Of a stretch of 64,000 nt of DNA, positions 34,861 to 47,445 are shown piece after piece. Below the pieces are notes generated by a model. It was not told the origin of the DNA. It did no database searches and was given only the letters and a program-made list of their open reading frames with translations. A program made the translations under genes and the position numbers. Each line of letters begins with the position of its first letter. Position 1 is the stretch's first letter. Source of the DNA: Malachius bipustulatus (Eukaryota; Arthropoda; Insecta; Coleoptera; Melyridae); NCBI GenBank assembly GCA_910589415.1, contig OU342637.1:26077162-26141161 (forward strand), in the 5' to 3' direction.

Positions 34861-35544
34861 TCACCGTTGTGATAAAGAACTTAATGAGAATTGATTGAAG
34901 CAAAAGAAAAATTTTATTAGACAAAAATTAAAAGCAAGTCTCATCGTAAAGCTTGAGCCACCAGCACCAGACTCCATCCGTCCATATGAACATTGTTGTC
35001 CTCACGTACTGTTTGTTCATCATCAAGCAGACTTCATTAAAGTAAATTAACAATTTATCTCGGACCCAAGTCAGTGTAACGAGTAACGAGTAATAAAGAG
35101 CAACATAAAAAGAGAAATTATAACAATTCGCACACCTACTACGTCTGTTCTGGAACATAAAGAAACAGAAATAAATCCGCGTGCTTTGCACGACTAGAGG
35201 AGTTGAATGTGTGCTAAACCAACCGTGGCACGTAAAACAACTGCAGCCAATTTACATTTTATAATAGGCCTGGTATACACATAAAAACACGTATTATAGC
35301 GTTATAGCGTTTTCAACTTGTAATCAATTCATGGTGGTAGTAACTAGTAATTACACCACTTGAGCATTTATTTTCAATTATTAATAAATTATTACAACAG
35401 CTCTATGGATACAGGGTGGTCTTTTCCATGTTCTCGATCATAACTTAATGTTTATTCAAATTTCAAAGCAGTGATTAAATTAACATAAATATCATCAAAA
35501 TATAGACGCGGTTAAGTATGGCAAATTATGTTAATTTATCATGA
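34861..35544. other. Non-coding, one TACAGGGTGG terminus
   Basis: ATACAGGGTGGTCTTTTCC near 35410 resembles a transposon end. Its inverted counterpart, ACCACCCTGTAT, is near 45250 rather than close by. Confidence 0.3.
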
Positions 35545-36212
35545 ACAGAATTCTAGAACTGCTTTGTGATTGATACAAAAAACAAAATGGAATTGAGAAG
35601 AATGTTGCAAAAATGTTTTCGTTAACAACATTTTTGGCAAAATTTTGGGAACTAGCGTTGTACCTAAATAACGTCAAATAACGTAATTCCAGTCACCCTT
35701 AGTCTGTTTCGTGATTGATGAAAAATTGAAAATGGAGCTGGGAAAAAATGTTGGCGTTCAAAACATTTTTGGTGAAATGGTGGAGACTCTCGTTATAGAT
35801 AACGTCAAATGTAATGCCAGTCACCATGAACAGAATTCTGGCTCTGCTTTGTGATTGATAACAAATCCAAAATGGGATTGGTAAAAATGTTGACGTTAAC
35901 AACATTATTGGCAAAATTTTGGGAACTGTGGCGTTATAAATAACGTCAAATAACGTAATTCCAGGAGACTCGCGTAGCCTAGTGGTTCAGTCCGCTGCCT
36001 ACCGAGCCTAAGGTCGCGAGTTCGGGACTCACCGGCTCGTGTTATTTTTCGGATGCATTTTCGAATGTATGTGAAAAATACAACAAGCGACCGAACGTTT
36101 AAATTTATAAAAGGCATACTTGAGGCTGGGTGAATGAGTAAGATACTCGAAATCCCGTGTTACGGGAGTGGAGCGACTTTGTCTTACCTACATAGTTAAG
36201 ACCGATGCTCCC

Positions 36213-36246
<34 letters not shown>

Positions 36247-38600
36247 GTAATTCCAGTCATCCTAAGTCTGTTTCGTGATTGATGAAAAAATCAAAATGGG
36301 GCTGGGTAAAAATGTTGACGTTAACAACATTTTTGGTAAAATTATGGAGACTCTCGTTATAAATAACGTCAAATGTAATGCCAGTCACCATGAAAAGAAT
36401 TCTGGGTCTGTTTTGTGACTGATAACAAATCCAATAAGGGATTGGGAACAATTTTGCAAAAATGTTTACGTTAAGAACATTATTGATGAAATTTCGGGCG
36501 CGGTGGCGTTATAAATAACGTCAAATAATGTAATTCCAGTCATCCATAGTCTGTTTCGTGATTGATGAAAAATTCAAAATGGGGTTGGAGAAAAATGTTG
36601 ACATTAACAACATTTTTGGTAAAATTTTGGAGACTCTCGTTATAAATAACGTCAAATGTAATGCCAGTCACCATGAAGAGAATTCTTGGTCTGCTTTGTG
36701 ACTGATAACAAATACAACAAGGGATTGGGAATAATGTTGCAAAAATGTTGACGTTAACAGCATTATTGGTAAAATTTCGAGAACTGTGGCGTTGTAATTA
36801 ACGTCAAATAACGTAATTCCAGTCTGTTTCGTGATTGATGAAAAATTCAAAATGGGACTGGGAAAAAATGTTGACCTTAACAATATTTTTGGTAAAATTG
36901 TGGAGACTCTCGTTATAAATAACGTCAAATATAATGCCAGTCACCATGAAGAGAATTCTTGGTCTGCTTTGTGACCGATAACAAATCCAATAAGGAATTG
37001 GGAACAATGCTGCAAAAATGTTGACATTAACAACATTATTGGTAAAATTTCGGGAACTGTGGCGTTATAAATAACGTCAAATAACGTAATTCCAGTCATC
37101 CTAAGTCTGTTTCGTGATTGATGAAAAATTCAAAATGGGGTTGGAGAAAAATGTTGACATTAACAACATTTTTGGTAAAATTTTGGAGACTCTCGTTATA
37201 AATAACATCAAATGTAATGCCAGTCACCATGAAGAGAATTCTTGGTCTGCTTTGTGACCGATAACAAATCCAATAAGGAATTGGGAACAATGCTGCAAAA
37301 ATGTTGACATTAACAACATTATTGGTAAAATTTCGGGAACTGTGGCGTTATAAATAACGTCAAATAACGTAATTCCAGTCATCCTAAGTCTGTTTCGTGA
37401 TTGATGAAAAATTCAAAATGGGGTTGGAGAAAAATGTTGACATTAACAATATTTTTGGTAAAATTGTGGAGACTCTCGTTATAAATAACGTCAAATATAA
37501 TGCCAGTCACCATGAAGAGAATTCTTGGTCTGCTTTGTGACCGATAACAAATCCAATAAGGAATTGGGAACAATGCTGCAAAAATGTTGACATTAACAAC
37601 ATTATTGGTAAAATTTCGGGAACTGTGGCGTTATAAATAACGTCAAATAACGTAATTCCAGTCATCCTAAGTCTGTTTCGTGATTGATGAAAAATTCAAA
37701 ATGGGGTTGGAGAAAAATGTTGACATTAACAACATTTTTGGTAAAATTTTGGAGACTCTCGTTATAAATAACGTCAAATATAATGCCAGTCACCATGAAG
37801 AGAATTCTTGGTCTGCTTTGTGACCGATAACAAATCCAATAAGGAATTGGGAACAATGCTGCAAAAATGTTGACATTAACAACATTATTGGTAAAATTTC
37901 GGGAACTGTGGCGTTATAAATAACGTCAAATAACGTAATTCCAGTCATCCTAAGTCTGTTTCGTGATTGATGAAAAATTCAAAATGGGGTTGGAGAAAAA
38001 TGTTGACATTAACAACATTTATGGTAAAATTTTGGAGACTCTCGTTATAAATAACATCAAATGTAATGCCAGTCACCATGAAGAGAATTCTTGGTCTGCT
38101 TTGTGATTGATAACAAATCCAATAAGGGATTTGGGAACAATGTTGCAAAAATGTTGATGTTAACAACATTATTGGCAAAATTTCGGGAACTGTGGCGTTA
38201 TAAATAACGTTAAAACTCCAGTCATCCTTAGTCTGTTTCGTGATTGATGAAAAGTTCAAAATGGGACTGGGAAAAAATGTTGACGTTAACAACATTTTTG
38301 GTAAAATTGTGGAGACTCTCGTTATAAATAACGTCAAATGTAATGCCAGTCACAATGAAAAGGATTCTGGGTCTGCTTTGTGATTGATAAAAAATCCAAA
38401 ATGGGATTGGGGATAAAAAACGTTAACAACATTTTTGGTAAAATTTTGGTGACTCGTACCTACGTCAAATATAACGCCAGGCATTACGAGAATAATTCTG
38501 CGCAGAATTTGTCACGATACAAAAATCCAACCTGGGATTGGTAAAAATGTTGACGTTTACTTGATGGTAAAATTTTAGCGACTCTCGTTCCTGTGTTTTT
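35545..38600 (-). repeat. Dimeric satellite, 283-bp higher-order unit, about 10 copies
   Basis: Four consecutive units in 37096-38227 repeat every 283 bp with few differences. Each unit is a dimer of two related submonomers of about 132 and 151 bp. One begins GTAATTCCAGTCATCCTAAG, the other GTAATGCCAGTCACCATGAA. Both contain ATGTTGACATTAACAACAT and TATAAATAACGTCAAAT. Edge copies are more divergent and a SINE interrupts the array. The stacked 64-130-codon minus frames are satellite translations. Confidence 0.9.
35965..36243 (+). mobile_element. tRNA-derived SINE with poly(A) and 13-bp target-site duplication
   Basis: The head contains an A box TAGCCTAGTGG (35975-35985) and a B box GAGTTCGGGACTC (36018-36030). 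It is followed by an unrelated body and an A tail of about 25 (to 36243). AACGTAATTCCAG occurs directly before (35952-35964) and after (36244-36256) the element. The satellite unit has this word once at that point, so it is a true target-site duplication. The minus frame 35905-36117 is a SINE translation. Confidence 0.88.
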
Positions 38601-39944
38601 CGTTTTTTCGTGGTCTATGAAATGAATCAGGATCGATGGTCTGAGGTGATTTTCAGAAAGTATGAGTGTGCCAATAGTGTATTTTAGCACGTTTTCATCA
38701 ACTCGCTTTCTTGTCTGTCAGTTTATCTGCGGTACAAACCTGACAATCGATTTTAAACCAACTTCACGAAGAGTTAGAGATTTGAAATTTCAAACGTAGC
38801 TCAGCACTGGATGACAATGTAATACTTACTCGCTTTCTTGTCTGTTGTATTGTAATTATTGCAGAGTTTTCATCGCATTTCAATTATTACATTAAACTGC
38901 ATTAAACTAATAACACCAATAAAAAAATTAAACACTGCAATGATAATTTATACAGAACTCTCTCTCTCTCTCTCTCTCTCTTAAATGATACATAAAGACA
39001 CATCCATCATCAATAAATAAATACGTTACACCAAATTAGACACGATTATGTTTTATACTTCCTTCCAGCCTCGCCTTCTGCATAAGCATAACATAATTGT
39101 CTGAAACGTTACAGTATGTTATTTCCTATAAATCCCCCCCTTCCCCCTCGTATATCGAACGAAACTATCACTCATCCCGCACGTCAAACCTGATCCATTT
39201 CCAACATGCAGCGCGTCCCTAACCGTCCACGTTTTATACATTCAATCCCCACGGTCTGGGTCCGTTAATCTAGTTTTCTGTGGATTTTTTCATAGCCAGA
39301 GGAGATTATTTTACGGCCTCTTGGTTCGTTACGCTTCACAAGCTCCTTTATAGTCCCGTAAAACGACTCGGCAAGGAACTGAACCGTTCTGCACGGAGAT
39401 TTCGGTGTTGAATTCTCAATAGATATCTGACCCTCGACTACTAAATCCTGCTGGTCTCTAGCTCCGGCGATTGCCTTTTAAAATTGGGCTTTATTAGATT
39501 AGTTCTCGCACTTCCAAGTTCCAATATAATATGAATTAATCTTCGGTGATTAGGTAGATGTGACTTGGATCTTGGATTTAATAATCCTCTTTGTATGTAC
39601 TTCCTTAAATTAGGTACTGGGACTGGGTGATATTTAAATTTTTAATGACAGCGGAGACGGTTAAAAATGTATTTGATTGAACAGATCGACGATCGATACA
39701 GGAAGACGTAATAATAATAAAAACATCAGATCGATACAATGAACGAACCCTTGTAAGTGGTGTAATCCGTTTCGTGAAAGGAAGTCAACTCTACACCAGA
39801 ATGCAATCATAAACATCCGGTTTCTTTATTAAAACATTTTCCTGTTATTATAGAGCGAAATAGATAATAGAACTCATCCAGATGGCAGTTTCCTTATTTC
39901 TTACTATTGCAAACCATCTGTTGCACAGTAAAAAGTTCTATGAG
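38601..39944. other. Non-coding with a (CT)n microsatellite
   Basis: A CT run of about 25 bp lies at 38957-38981. The rest has no recognised gene or repeat. Confidence 0.4.
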
Positions 39945-40860
39945 TCGTGGTGGAATACTTTATTTTTTATAAATTTTTCAAAACCAAATCTTGGTGGAAT
40001 AACACAAGAAATTCCTACTTCTCAAATACGACCAATGAGACTTTTTTTTTGTTTTCCGCCAGTAATATGAATTAACTTTATGGAATTGCAGATTTTCTAA
40101 AAATAAAATATTATCTAATTACATACCGCATTCCACCACCGCATATTACACAATCTGGCCTGAATAAAAACAAATAATGGTGGAATACCAAAATTTGTTC
40201 AACTTCACTCCAGTTATGGTAGGTATTCCACCATGGCAAATTATTTTTGGAATACCCAATTTATTGTGAAATAGTCATGTGCTTAGGATGCCGTCTGTCG
40301 ATTGCTTATGAACAAAAATGAGGTGCCTGTTTCATCAAAGCCAATCTAAAGCAGCAATCGTGGTGGAATGTCACATTTTTTACCTAAGTATAAGCCTCGG
40401 TATAAGCTACCAAGTTCCTGAATGCGAGGAAAAATGCAATCTGTTTATTTCTCACCATTCTCGAATTTATGAATCCATACAAACCGAGTATTCCACTAAT
40501 ATCGAGCATACAAATCGAGTATTCCACCACAGCATCACTATAAAAATTAATCGAATATTCCACCAAAATCAAACTTATAAATCATGCTTGCGACCAAGAC
40601 TTTCTTTAATTAATCGAGTTAAGTAACTCCAACCCCAACTCCATCAATCGTGGACAAAGCGTAGGATATTCCCGCTTCCATAAATAAAATTGACCTCATC
40701 CTGATGGGTAAGGGTAAGACAATATCAATTTTCTAAGCAATTAGGTGGAATATTCGATTCTTACAAGGGAAAATCAATTCCCATTTCCCGGTTATTCCAC
40801 CAAAGAAAAATCGTACCAAGATAGACCGTCGATCGCTCTATTTAAGGTGGAATATGAGAT
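39945..40860. repeat. Cluster of GGTGGAATA / TATTCCACC motifs
   Basis: About 13 copies of GTGGAAT or its complement occur in ~900 bp, in both orientations, separated by unrelated spacers of variable length (for example near 39948, 39995, 40130, 40180, 40220, 40364, 40490, 40520, 40556, 40744, 40795, 40848). There is no regular period. Confidence 0.6.
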
Positions 40861-42189
40861 TCTCGCATCGGCGATCTCTCGTAGGTTATAACAACTGACT
40901 CCTGGTCCGAGGCGGGCGGGCGGGAGGGGGTTTTCGGTGTTCGACAGGCGTATCTGTCACGGCCGCCGATTCCGTGGTCGGGTACCGTGGCAACGCGCTA
41001 CAGGGCGGGCTGAAGAGGAGATTCCATGCATCAAGGATGAGTAAACACGCCGCCTTGGACGGCTAATGAATGTAACTACACGACTGTCCCGGAACAGCGC
41101 GGTTCATTCATCAAAGGCGGCGAGGGCAGAGGAATTCCTTCCTCGAGAAGCGGCAAAAATGTACCCTATTTTTAGATGTTTAATTGGGAGCTTGTCGCTG
41201 TCCGATTTTCGCTTAAAAAAAAAAACTGCATTCTTCTAGAATTATCATTATCATCAAGGAAGAAATACATAATTACATAATTATTATTAGAGGAGGGAAG
41301 CAAAATTGTTTGTGGGTTAGAGGATATTTATAAAACGATGAATCCTCTAAATGAACATCCTTGTCTGAATGTAAAAGAGAAATCATTTCACGTTTCCAGG
41401 AGGACATTTAACAAATTCACAGCCATAATTAGGATACCGATACAAGTCGACTTTGGGGTTCGGTCCTACGAACGAGACTGTTTTGTCAGGACGGTAAGCG
41501 ATAAACAACAAAAGCTTTTTGGTGGGTAGAACCAGAACCAGAACCAGAACGACAGACATTTGAATGTCTAAAAAGAAAACACTGCAAATTTAAACACCTT
41601 TTAATGCCAGACCCCGGCCGTTCCGTATCGCCCCTCGGCCGAATGCCTACATTTAAATACAAATGCACCATTCTTCTCTCTCGGAAGATCGCCCCGAAGG
41701 ATCTACGGCAGGTATAGAAACGCATTGAAACCGAGTTCGGAAATTTGTCATGCGTCGTTTAAGAGCTCGGGCGGGGAATCTTTACAGTAAATAAAAACCT
41801 TTTGCTATGCAAGCTGGAATTTTATACCCATAAATCGACAGGATTTCTTCGAATCAGATTATTATCGATTCCGGCAACTTTAAGGGGAATAAACGAATTG
41901 CTAGAATGTGACATTTAAAATATTACTCGAGACAAGTCAGTTGTAGGATTCAGGAATGAAATTAAGAAATGGAGAACACATTCATTAGTTTCTTGGATCT
42001 TTTGGACAATTTTATCATCAGCAAGTTCTTTTTTTTTTCAATTTCTCATAGGTTAAATTGGGCGAGAATCCACACTGGTTTCTGTCGATTTCATGAAATT
42101 TTGTGTTAGAACTTTGATGTATTTTTTTTGTTTTCAAAATTTTTGATTACATAAAATTTTGGCGACAAATATCAAATATTGTCGACTAT
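40861..42189. other. Non-coding with a CpG-rich island at 40880-41160
   Basis: The island includes GGGCGGGCGGGAGGGGG (40914-40930), a canonical G-quadruplex motif. A short AGAACC hexamer run lies at 41528-41550. No gene is supported. Confidence 0.4.
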
Positions 42190-44700
42190 TTTTGAGGACA
42201 GTATGAAAAAATGAGAACTGTCATTGTCAAAAATTCTATTTGAATGGCAAAAATTATTGTTAGAGGGCATGAAAAAATGGGATCTATCTATGAGTGGGAA
42301 CGAAAAAAAAATGGAACCCATCAGTGGGAATGAATTATAAAATGGGACATATCAGTGGGAATTAATTATAAAATGGGAATTGTCAGTGGGCATGAAAAAA
42401 ATGGGCACTGTCAGTCAGCATGAAAAAAAAATGGGGACTGTCATTTTCAAAAATTCTATAATAAATCTAATTATTGGATAAAATTGGAATACACACTCTG
42501 GATATTTGAATGGCAAACATTATTGTTATGTTATGGGCATGAAAAAATTAGGAATTATTTTGTGGACGTGAAAAAAAATTGGAACCATTATTGGGAATGA
42601 TTTAAAACAATTCGTAACTGACAATGGGCGTGAAAAAATTGAGAACTGTCAGTGGGCATCAAAAAAGCTCGGAACTATCAATTTGATTTGCAAAAATATT
42701 TGTCCGAGGGCATGAAAAAAATTAGGCACCATTAGTGGACATGAAAAAAATTAGAACTATCAGTGGAAATATGATTTAAGAAAATTTGGACTTGTCAATG
42801 GGAGTGAAAAAATTGAGAACTGTCAGGGGGCAAGAAAAAAAATTGAGAATCATCAGTGGGCATAAAAAAATAGGAACTATTAGTTGACATGAAAAAATGA
42901 ACCTATCAGTGGGAACAAATGAAAAAAACTGAACCTATCAGTGAAAATGAATTTAAAAAATTGGAACTGTCAGCGGGCATGAAAAAAGTTCGAACGTATC
43001 AATGATCATGAAAAAATTATATTTTAAATTACATTATTGGATTGGTATATACTTTTTGACTACTTGAAGTGCAAAAATTATTGTTAGGGGTAGCGGGCAT
43101 GGAAAAATTGGAACTATCAGTGGGAATCGTTTAAAAAAATTGGGAACTGTCAATGGGCGTGAAAAAAATGGGCACTGTCAGTTAATAATAAAAAAAAAAT
43201 GGGGTTTGTCATTTTCAAAAATTCTATAATAAATCCAATTATTGGATAGGACTGGAATACACACTTTCGCTATTTGAATGGCAAACATTATTGTTATGGG
43301 TATGAAAAAATTAGGAATTATTTGGTGACGTGAAAAAAAAAATGGAACCATCAATGGGAATGATTTAAAACAATTCGTAACTGGCAATGGGCGTGAAAAA
43401 AATGGGAACTGTCAATGGGCGTGAAAAAATGGGAACTGTCAGTGGGCATCAAAAAAGTTCGAAAGTACCAATGAACATGAAAAAATTATATTTTAAATTA
43501 CATTATTGGATTGGTATATGCTTCTTGGCTACTTGAAGTGCAAAAACTATTGTTAGCGGGCATGAAAAAATCCGATCATTTTAAAAAATTGGGAACTGTC
43601 AATGACAATGAAAAATGGGCACTGTCTGTGTACAAGAAAAAAAAATTGGGAACTGTCAGTGGGCAGCACAAAAGTTCGGAACTACCAATGAGCATGAAAA
43701 AATTCTATTAAATTGAATTATTGGATTTGATACTTTTTGGCTACTTGAATGGCAAAAATAATTGTTAGCGGGAATGAAAAAAAAAATTGGAACCATCAGT
43801 GGGAGGAATGATTTAAAACAATTGTCAATTGGCGTGAAAAAAATTGTGAACTATCAGTTGGCAAGAAAAATATTGAGAACCATCGCTGGGCATAAAAAAT
43901 GGGAACATTCAGAGGGCATGAAAAAATTTTATAATTAATTATCTGGATTGGAATATTATTCTTTTTGGTGATTTGAATGGCAAAAATGATTGTTAGCGTG
44001 CACTGCGTGCAGAAAAAAATTGTAACTATCAGTAGGAATGATTTAAAGCAATAATTGGGAACTGTCAATGGGCACGAAAAAAGAGGAACTGTCAGCGTGA
44101 AAAAAAAAATGGAAACTGGCAGTGGGCAGCACTTTGCAACTATGAATGAGCATGAAAAAATTCTATTAAATTCGATGATTGGATCTGATACTTTTTAGGT
44201 ATTTGAATAGCAAAACTTATTGTTGGCGAACATGAAAAAAATTAGGAACTAATTAGTAAAAAGAATTGGAACCATTAATGGGAATGATTTAAAACAACTG
44301 AGAATTGTCAATGGGCGTAAAAATTGAGAACTGTCAGTGGGCGAGAAAAAAAATTGAGAACTATCAGCGGGCATAAAAAATTGGGAACCATCAGTGGGCA
44401 TGAAAAAAATTCTATATAACTACATAATTCAATTATTTGGATTGGAATGTTATGCATATGAATGAATGGACGTATTATTAGTGGTATTAGTATTTGTATA
44501 TTAGTGGCCTGGGTTTGAATAAAATGTGACCTATCAGTGGGCATGATTATTATACAATTCAAGAGCTGTCAGTGGGCATGAAAAAAAAATTGGGAACTGT
44601 CAGCGAGCATGAAAAAATTCTGTGAATAAAAAAATTCAATTATTGGAATTGAAATATGTTTTTTGGCAGTTTGAATGGCAAAATAATCATTAAATTGTAA
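42190..44700 (+). repeat. Minisatellite, ~25-40-bp units plus a longer period
   Basis: Dozens of variants of GGAACTGTCAGTGGGCATGA followed by an A run and TTGG. Superimposed is a longer unit with ATTGGATTGG.ATA, TTTTTGGCTACTTGAATGGC and AAAAATTATTGTTAG, recurring near 42480, 43040, 43240, 43510, 43725, 43950, 44175 and 44440. All frames here are repeat translations. Confidence 0.85.
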
Positions 44701-46685
44701 AAAAAATTGTTTAAAAAAGTGAGTTTTGACAGTAGTAGCAATTCCTATACATCGACCTATACCTACCTAATCGTCTTTCTTGAGCGAGGGGTGCGGCGTG
44801 AGATTCTAATAAAGTATTTCAATTCAAAGAAGAGGGTGAAGGTATTCAAATATCTTTTAACATAATTGTTAAATAAATTCTGGAATACCTACTTAAATTC
44901 AAAATGACTGATACACTAAGTCGGATTTATCAATTTGTACGAAGGCTTTCAAAGTTGTATCTGTAGGTTGTCTGTAGGTACCTCATACTTATTTATATAC
45001 AGCGTATAATAAAAAATATTATAAATTTACAAGAGACTTTCATACACGCAATACACAATACGTAACTAGGCAATAAAAACACATAAATAAAGACAACAGA
45101 AGACAACAAGAAAAAACCTCCCCGATTTTGAAAGTTGATAAAAAACAAACCAAAATAATATTCTTTTACCCAAGTCAAGTTGGCTTAAAAAATATTTTAA
45201 AACATTAAAGACGCGATTTCCATTTCCAAAATAAATCAATAAAATAAAAACCACCCTGTATTCTGTATTCGATTTCTTCTTCTATTTCTATGGCTTGGGC
45301 ACCATTGTGCATACAGCCCTGTATTCGATTTCTTCAGACAATTTTAAAATATAACAATATACAGGGAGTCTCTCTTAAAATAACGAATCAGGTGTCCACT
45401 TCCGGTATTTCCGGAAGTGCGGCCATCTTGAAAATGTTTTCATATAATTTCAAATGGCCACTTTTATCTGATTTTTTTTAATTTGAGGCTCTAGTACCTA
45501 TACCAATAAGTTCCCGAGATTATGGTCTTTTACCATATCTTGATCACCCTATGATTAAATAAAAAATTATATTAATTGGTTAATTTAATTTACACAAACA
45601 CTGTTGTAGACAACCAAATAAAATTGAAAGATAGGTAGGTAATTCCAGATTACATTAATGGATTCTGGCTGAGTTGGTAAAAGCTAAAGGTCATAAACAT
45701 TAAAGAAGAAGAAGATGTGAACGATTAATAAGATTAATGATTCAAGATGAATAACTTGAATTAAATGGGAGTAGGTTACCTTATAAAAGGAACTCGAAAA
45801 GGAAGGAACGAAAGATATTTTGTTATTATTATTAAATCCGATAGGACCTTATTTACTGCTCGACGTAATACGAAAGCGAAGCAAGTCGTCGTGAACACCT
45901 GCAACTGGGAGCAGTGCAATCAACCCCTGTTAGACAAGTTTTTTACCTCTTTCCAGGTCCAGAGTAAACGACCCCACGTGAAAACCATTCTTTTCTTTTC
46001 TCACCAGAAATACCTACACCTTATTGTTGTCATGAATATAACAGCCAAGGCCACGAGATACAAACCAACTTCATTCAGCTGGACACCAAAATGTGTTTTA
46101 CCAATAATACCACTCAGGATTCAGGTAATTTGAGACATTGTAAAAGCGCTAAAAACGGTCCCTGGCCCTGGGGTGATTTAACTGATTTCCAAGAAAAACA
46201 TGACTCATTGTAGGTTACCAGATGACGGATAGCGGGAAAGAAATTATAACCCTTAACAAACTCAACCCTCTGAAGTCTGAAGGTTTATTGATGCTTTTAA
46301 GATCTAATAACAAAACTTTACTTGCTTTAATAATTACCTACCCCTAAGCGTACTTGATAAATTTTATGTTGATTGACAACAATAATTGAATTGGAACGGC
46401 TATCTTATAGTTAACAAAAAAAATTGTAGCAAGGATGTTGTAGAGGGCATATACCTACTTATAGGTAGGCAGAGATCTTTATTGTTTATTCACCCTAGTT
46501 CTTGAAAACTTGGGGTGAATAATTGATCCCAATTGTTCAAGCAGTGAATTCCAGAACTGCTAGGTATGTTTCTTGGCTAGTGGGAAATGCGCTTCAACTA
46601 CCTATACGTTTTAGGAATGATCACACGTGTGAGGTAAAGTACCTAATAAGTAGGAAAGCTGAAATAAAACAAAAAAGAGAGTAAA
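44701..46685. other. Non-coding; ETS/YY1-like palindrome in a TE-like segment
   Basis: CACTTCCGG (45397-45405) and CCGGAAGTG (45411-45419) form a palindrome. It is followed directly by CGGCCATCTTG, within a segment starting ATACAGGGAG (about 45358). A 122-codon plus frame (45765-46133) matches nothing I recognise and has no clear coding bias. Confidence 0.35.
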
Positions 46686-46691
46686 TCTTAC
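46686..46691 (-). other. Splice donor of the minus-strand first exon
   Basis: GTAAGA follows the RHP codons on the minus strand, closing the 22-codon exon in phase 0. Confidence 0.65.
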
Positions 46692-46757
46692 CGGATGTCT
46701 AGCGGCCGCAACTGCCGCTGCCGCCGCCGCCGCATTCATTCCAGCACTCGGGTACAT
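46692..46757 (-). CDS. First coding exon, Groucho/TLE-like N-terminus (22 codons)
   Basis: The minus strand reads ATG (46757-46755), encoding MYPSAGMN, seven alanines, V, three alanines, then RHP, followed immediately by the consensus donor GTAAGA (46691-46686), a phase-0 boundary. An in-frame TGA nine bases upstream fixes the start. Groucho/TLE co-repressors begin MYP...RHP, and in vertebrate TLE genes the first coding exon ends at about that point, so a groucho ortholog with an alanine-expanded leader is my best guess. Such proteins bind repressors through a C-terminal WD40 propeller and tetramerise through an N-terminal Q domain, in the nucleus. No second exon is recognised in the window; it would lie at lower coordinates. 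That this is a first coding exon is well supported; the family is an inference from few residues. Confidence 0.6.
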
Positions 46758-46990
46758 CTTACGTCAGCAGGACATCGTAATCCTTATTATAATCCTCGTC
46801 AATATCCCACAACACCACGAGTAACAAGTTATGTATCCAGAAAGAGCACAACCACCGTCACCAACACACCAACAACAATAATTTCACTACGCCACCACTT
46901 CAACTAACAACAAAACAACAAAACACAGAAACGGCGATCCAGCCCAGCATTCCCGCGCTCGCACTCTCGAAACAACGGAACTGACTCTGA
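46758..46990 (-). promoter_or_regulatory. 5' UTR and initiator of the minus-strand first exon
   Basis: On the minus strand, a TCAGT initiator (46984-46980) lies ~225 bp before the ATG. The intervening leader is rich in GTTGTT. GTTGTTTTGTTGTTAG ending at 46904 also looks like a 3' splice site, so an upstream leader exon may splice here instead. The region up to 47280 is relatively GC-rich, as promoters often are. Confidence 0.45.
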
Positions 46991-47445
46991 TCTGAAAAGC
47001 GGGTTCGTCCGAGTGAACCACCTTGATGGGATGGAGTTCGGAAGAAGTAAGCTAGTTTTGGTAGGTGTGTAGTAGCAGTAACCTCCTTCTATCCGGGATC
47101 GGGTGTTTTGCTCGGAAATCACAAATTACACGCAAGCACGGCGCATAACCTCACTGTGAGACGATTCAGAAGCGACTGGCTTGACGGAGCGGAGAAGCTC
47201 GGCTCCCCACTCTTCCCTTGTCGTGACGCTTCGGTGCTAGCTCGCGAAGAGATAGCCGGGATCTTTCGCTCTTGTTTGAATTTGTTTGAATTTTTTTATC
47301 TTCCAGCTCAAACTATTCGATCGCTGATTCATCCATCATATTGATTAGCTCAGTACATAATTTCATTAATGTAGATACCTAAAATTAAATATAAAAAATA
47401 AATTGGGAAAATTAACAGCACTCAAAATAACAAAATCTTAACAGT

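Noticed and set aside
35905..36117. 70-codon minus frame with an ESRTRDLRLGRQ-like phrase
   Set aside because: Translation of the tRNA-derived SINE head.
36257..38337. Serial 64-130-codon minus frames that look like a tandem gene family
   Set aside because: They recur every 283 bp exactly as the satellite does, and contain no domain.
45765..46133. 122-codon plus frame
   Set aside because: Longest unexplained frame outside repeats, but no motif, AT-rich codon use like its surroundings, and no promoter or polyadenylation signal tied to it.
46695..46907. 70-codon plus frame with an arginine run
   Set aside because: It is antisense to the minus-strand first exon; the arginine run is the complement of the alanine codons.
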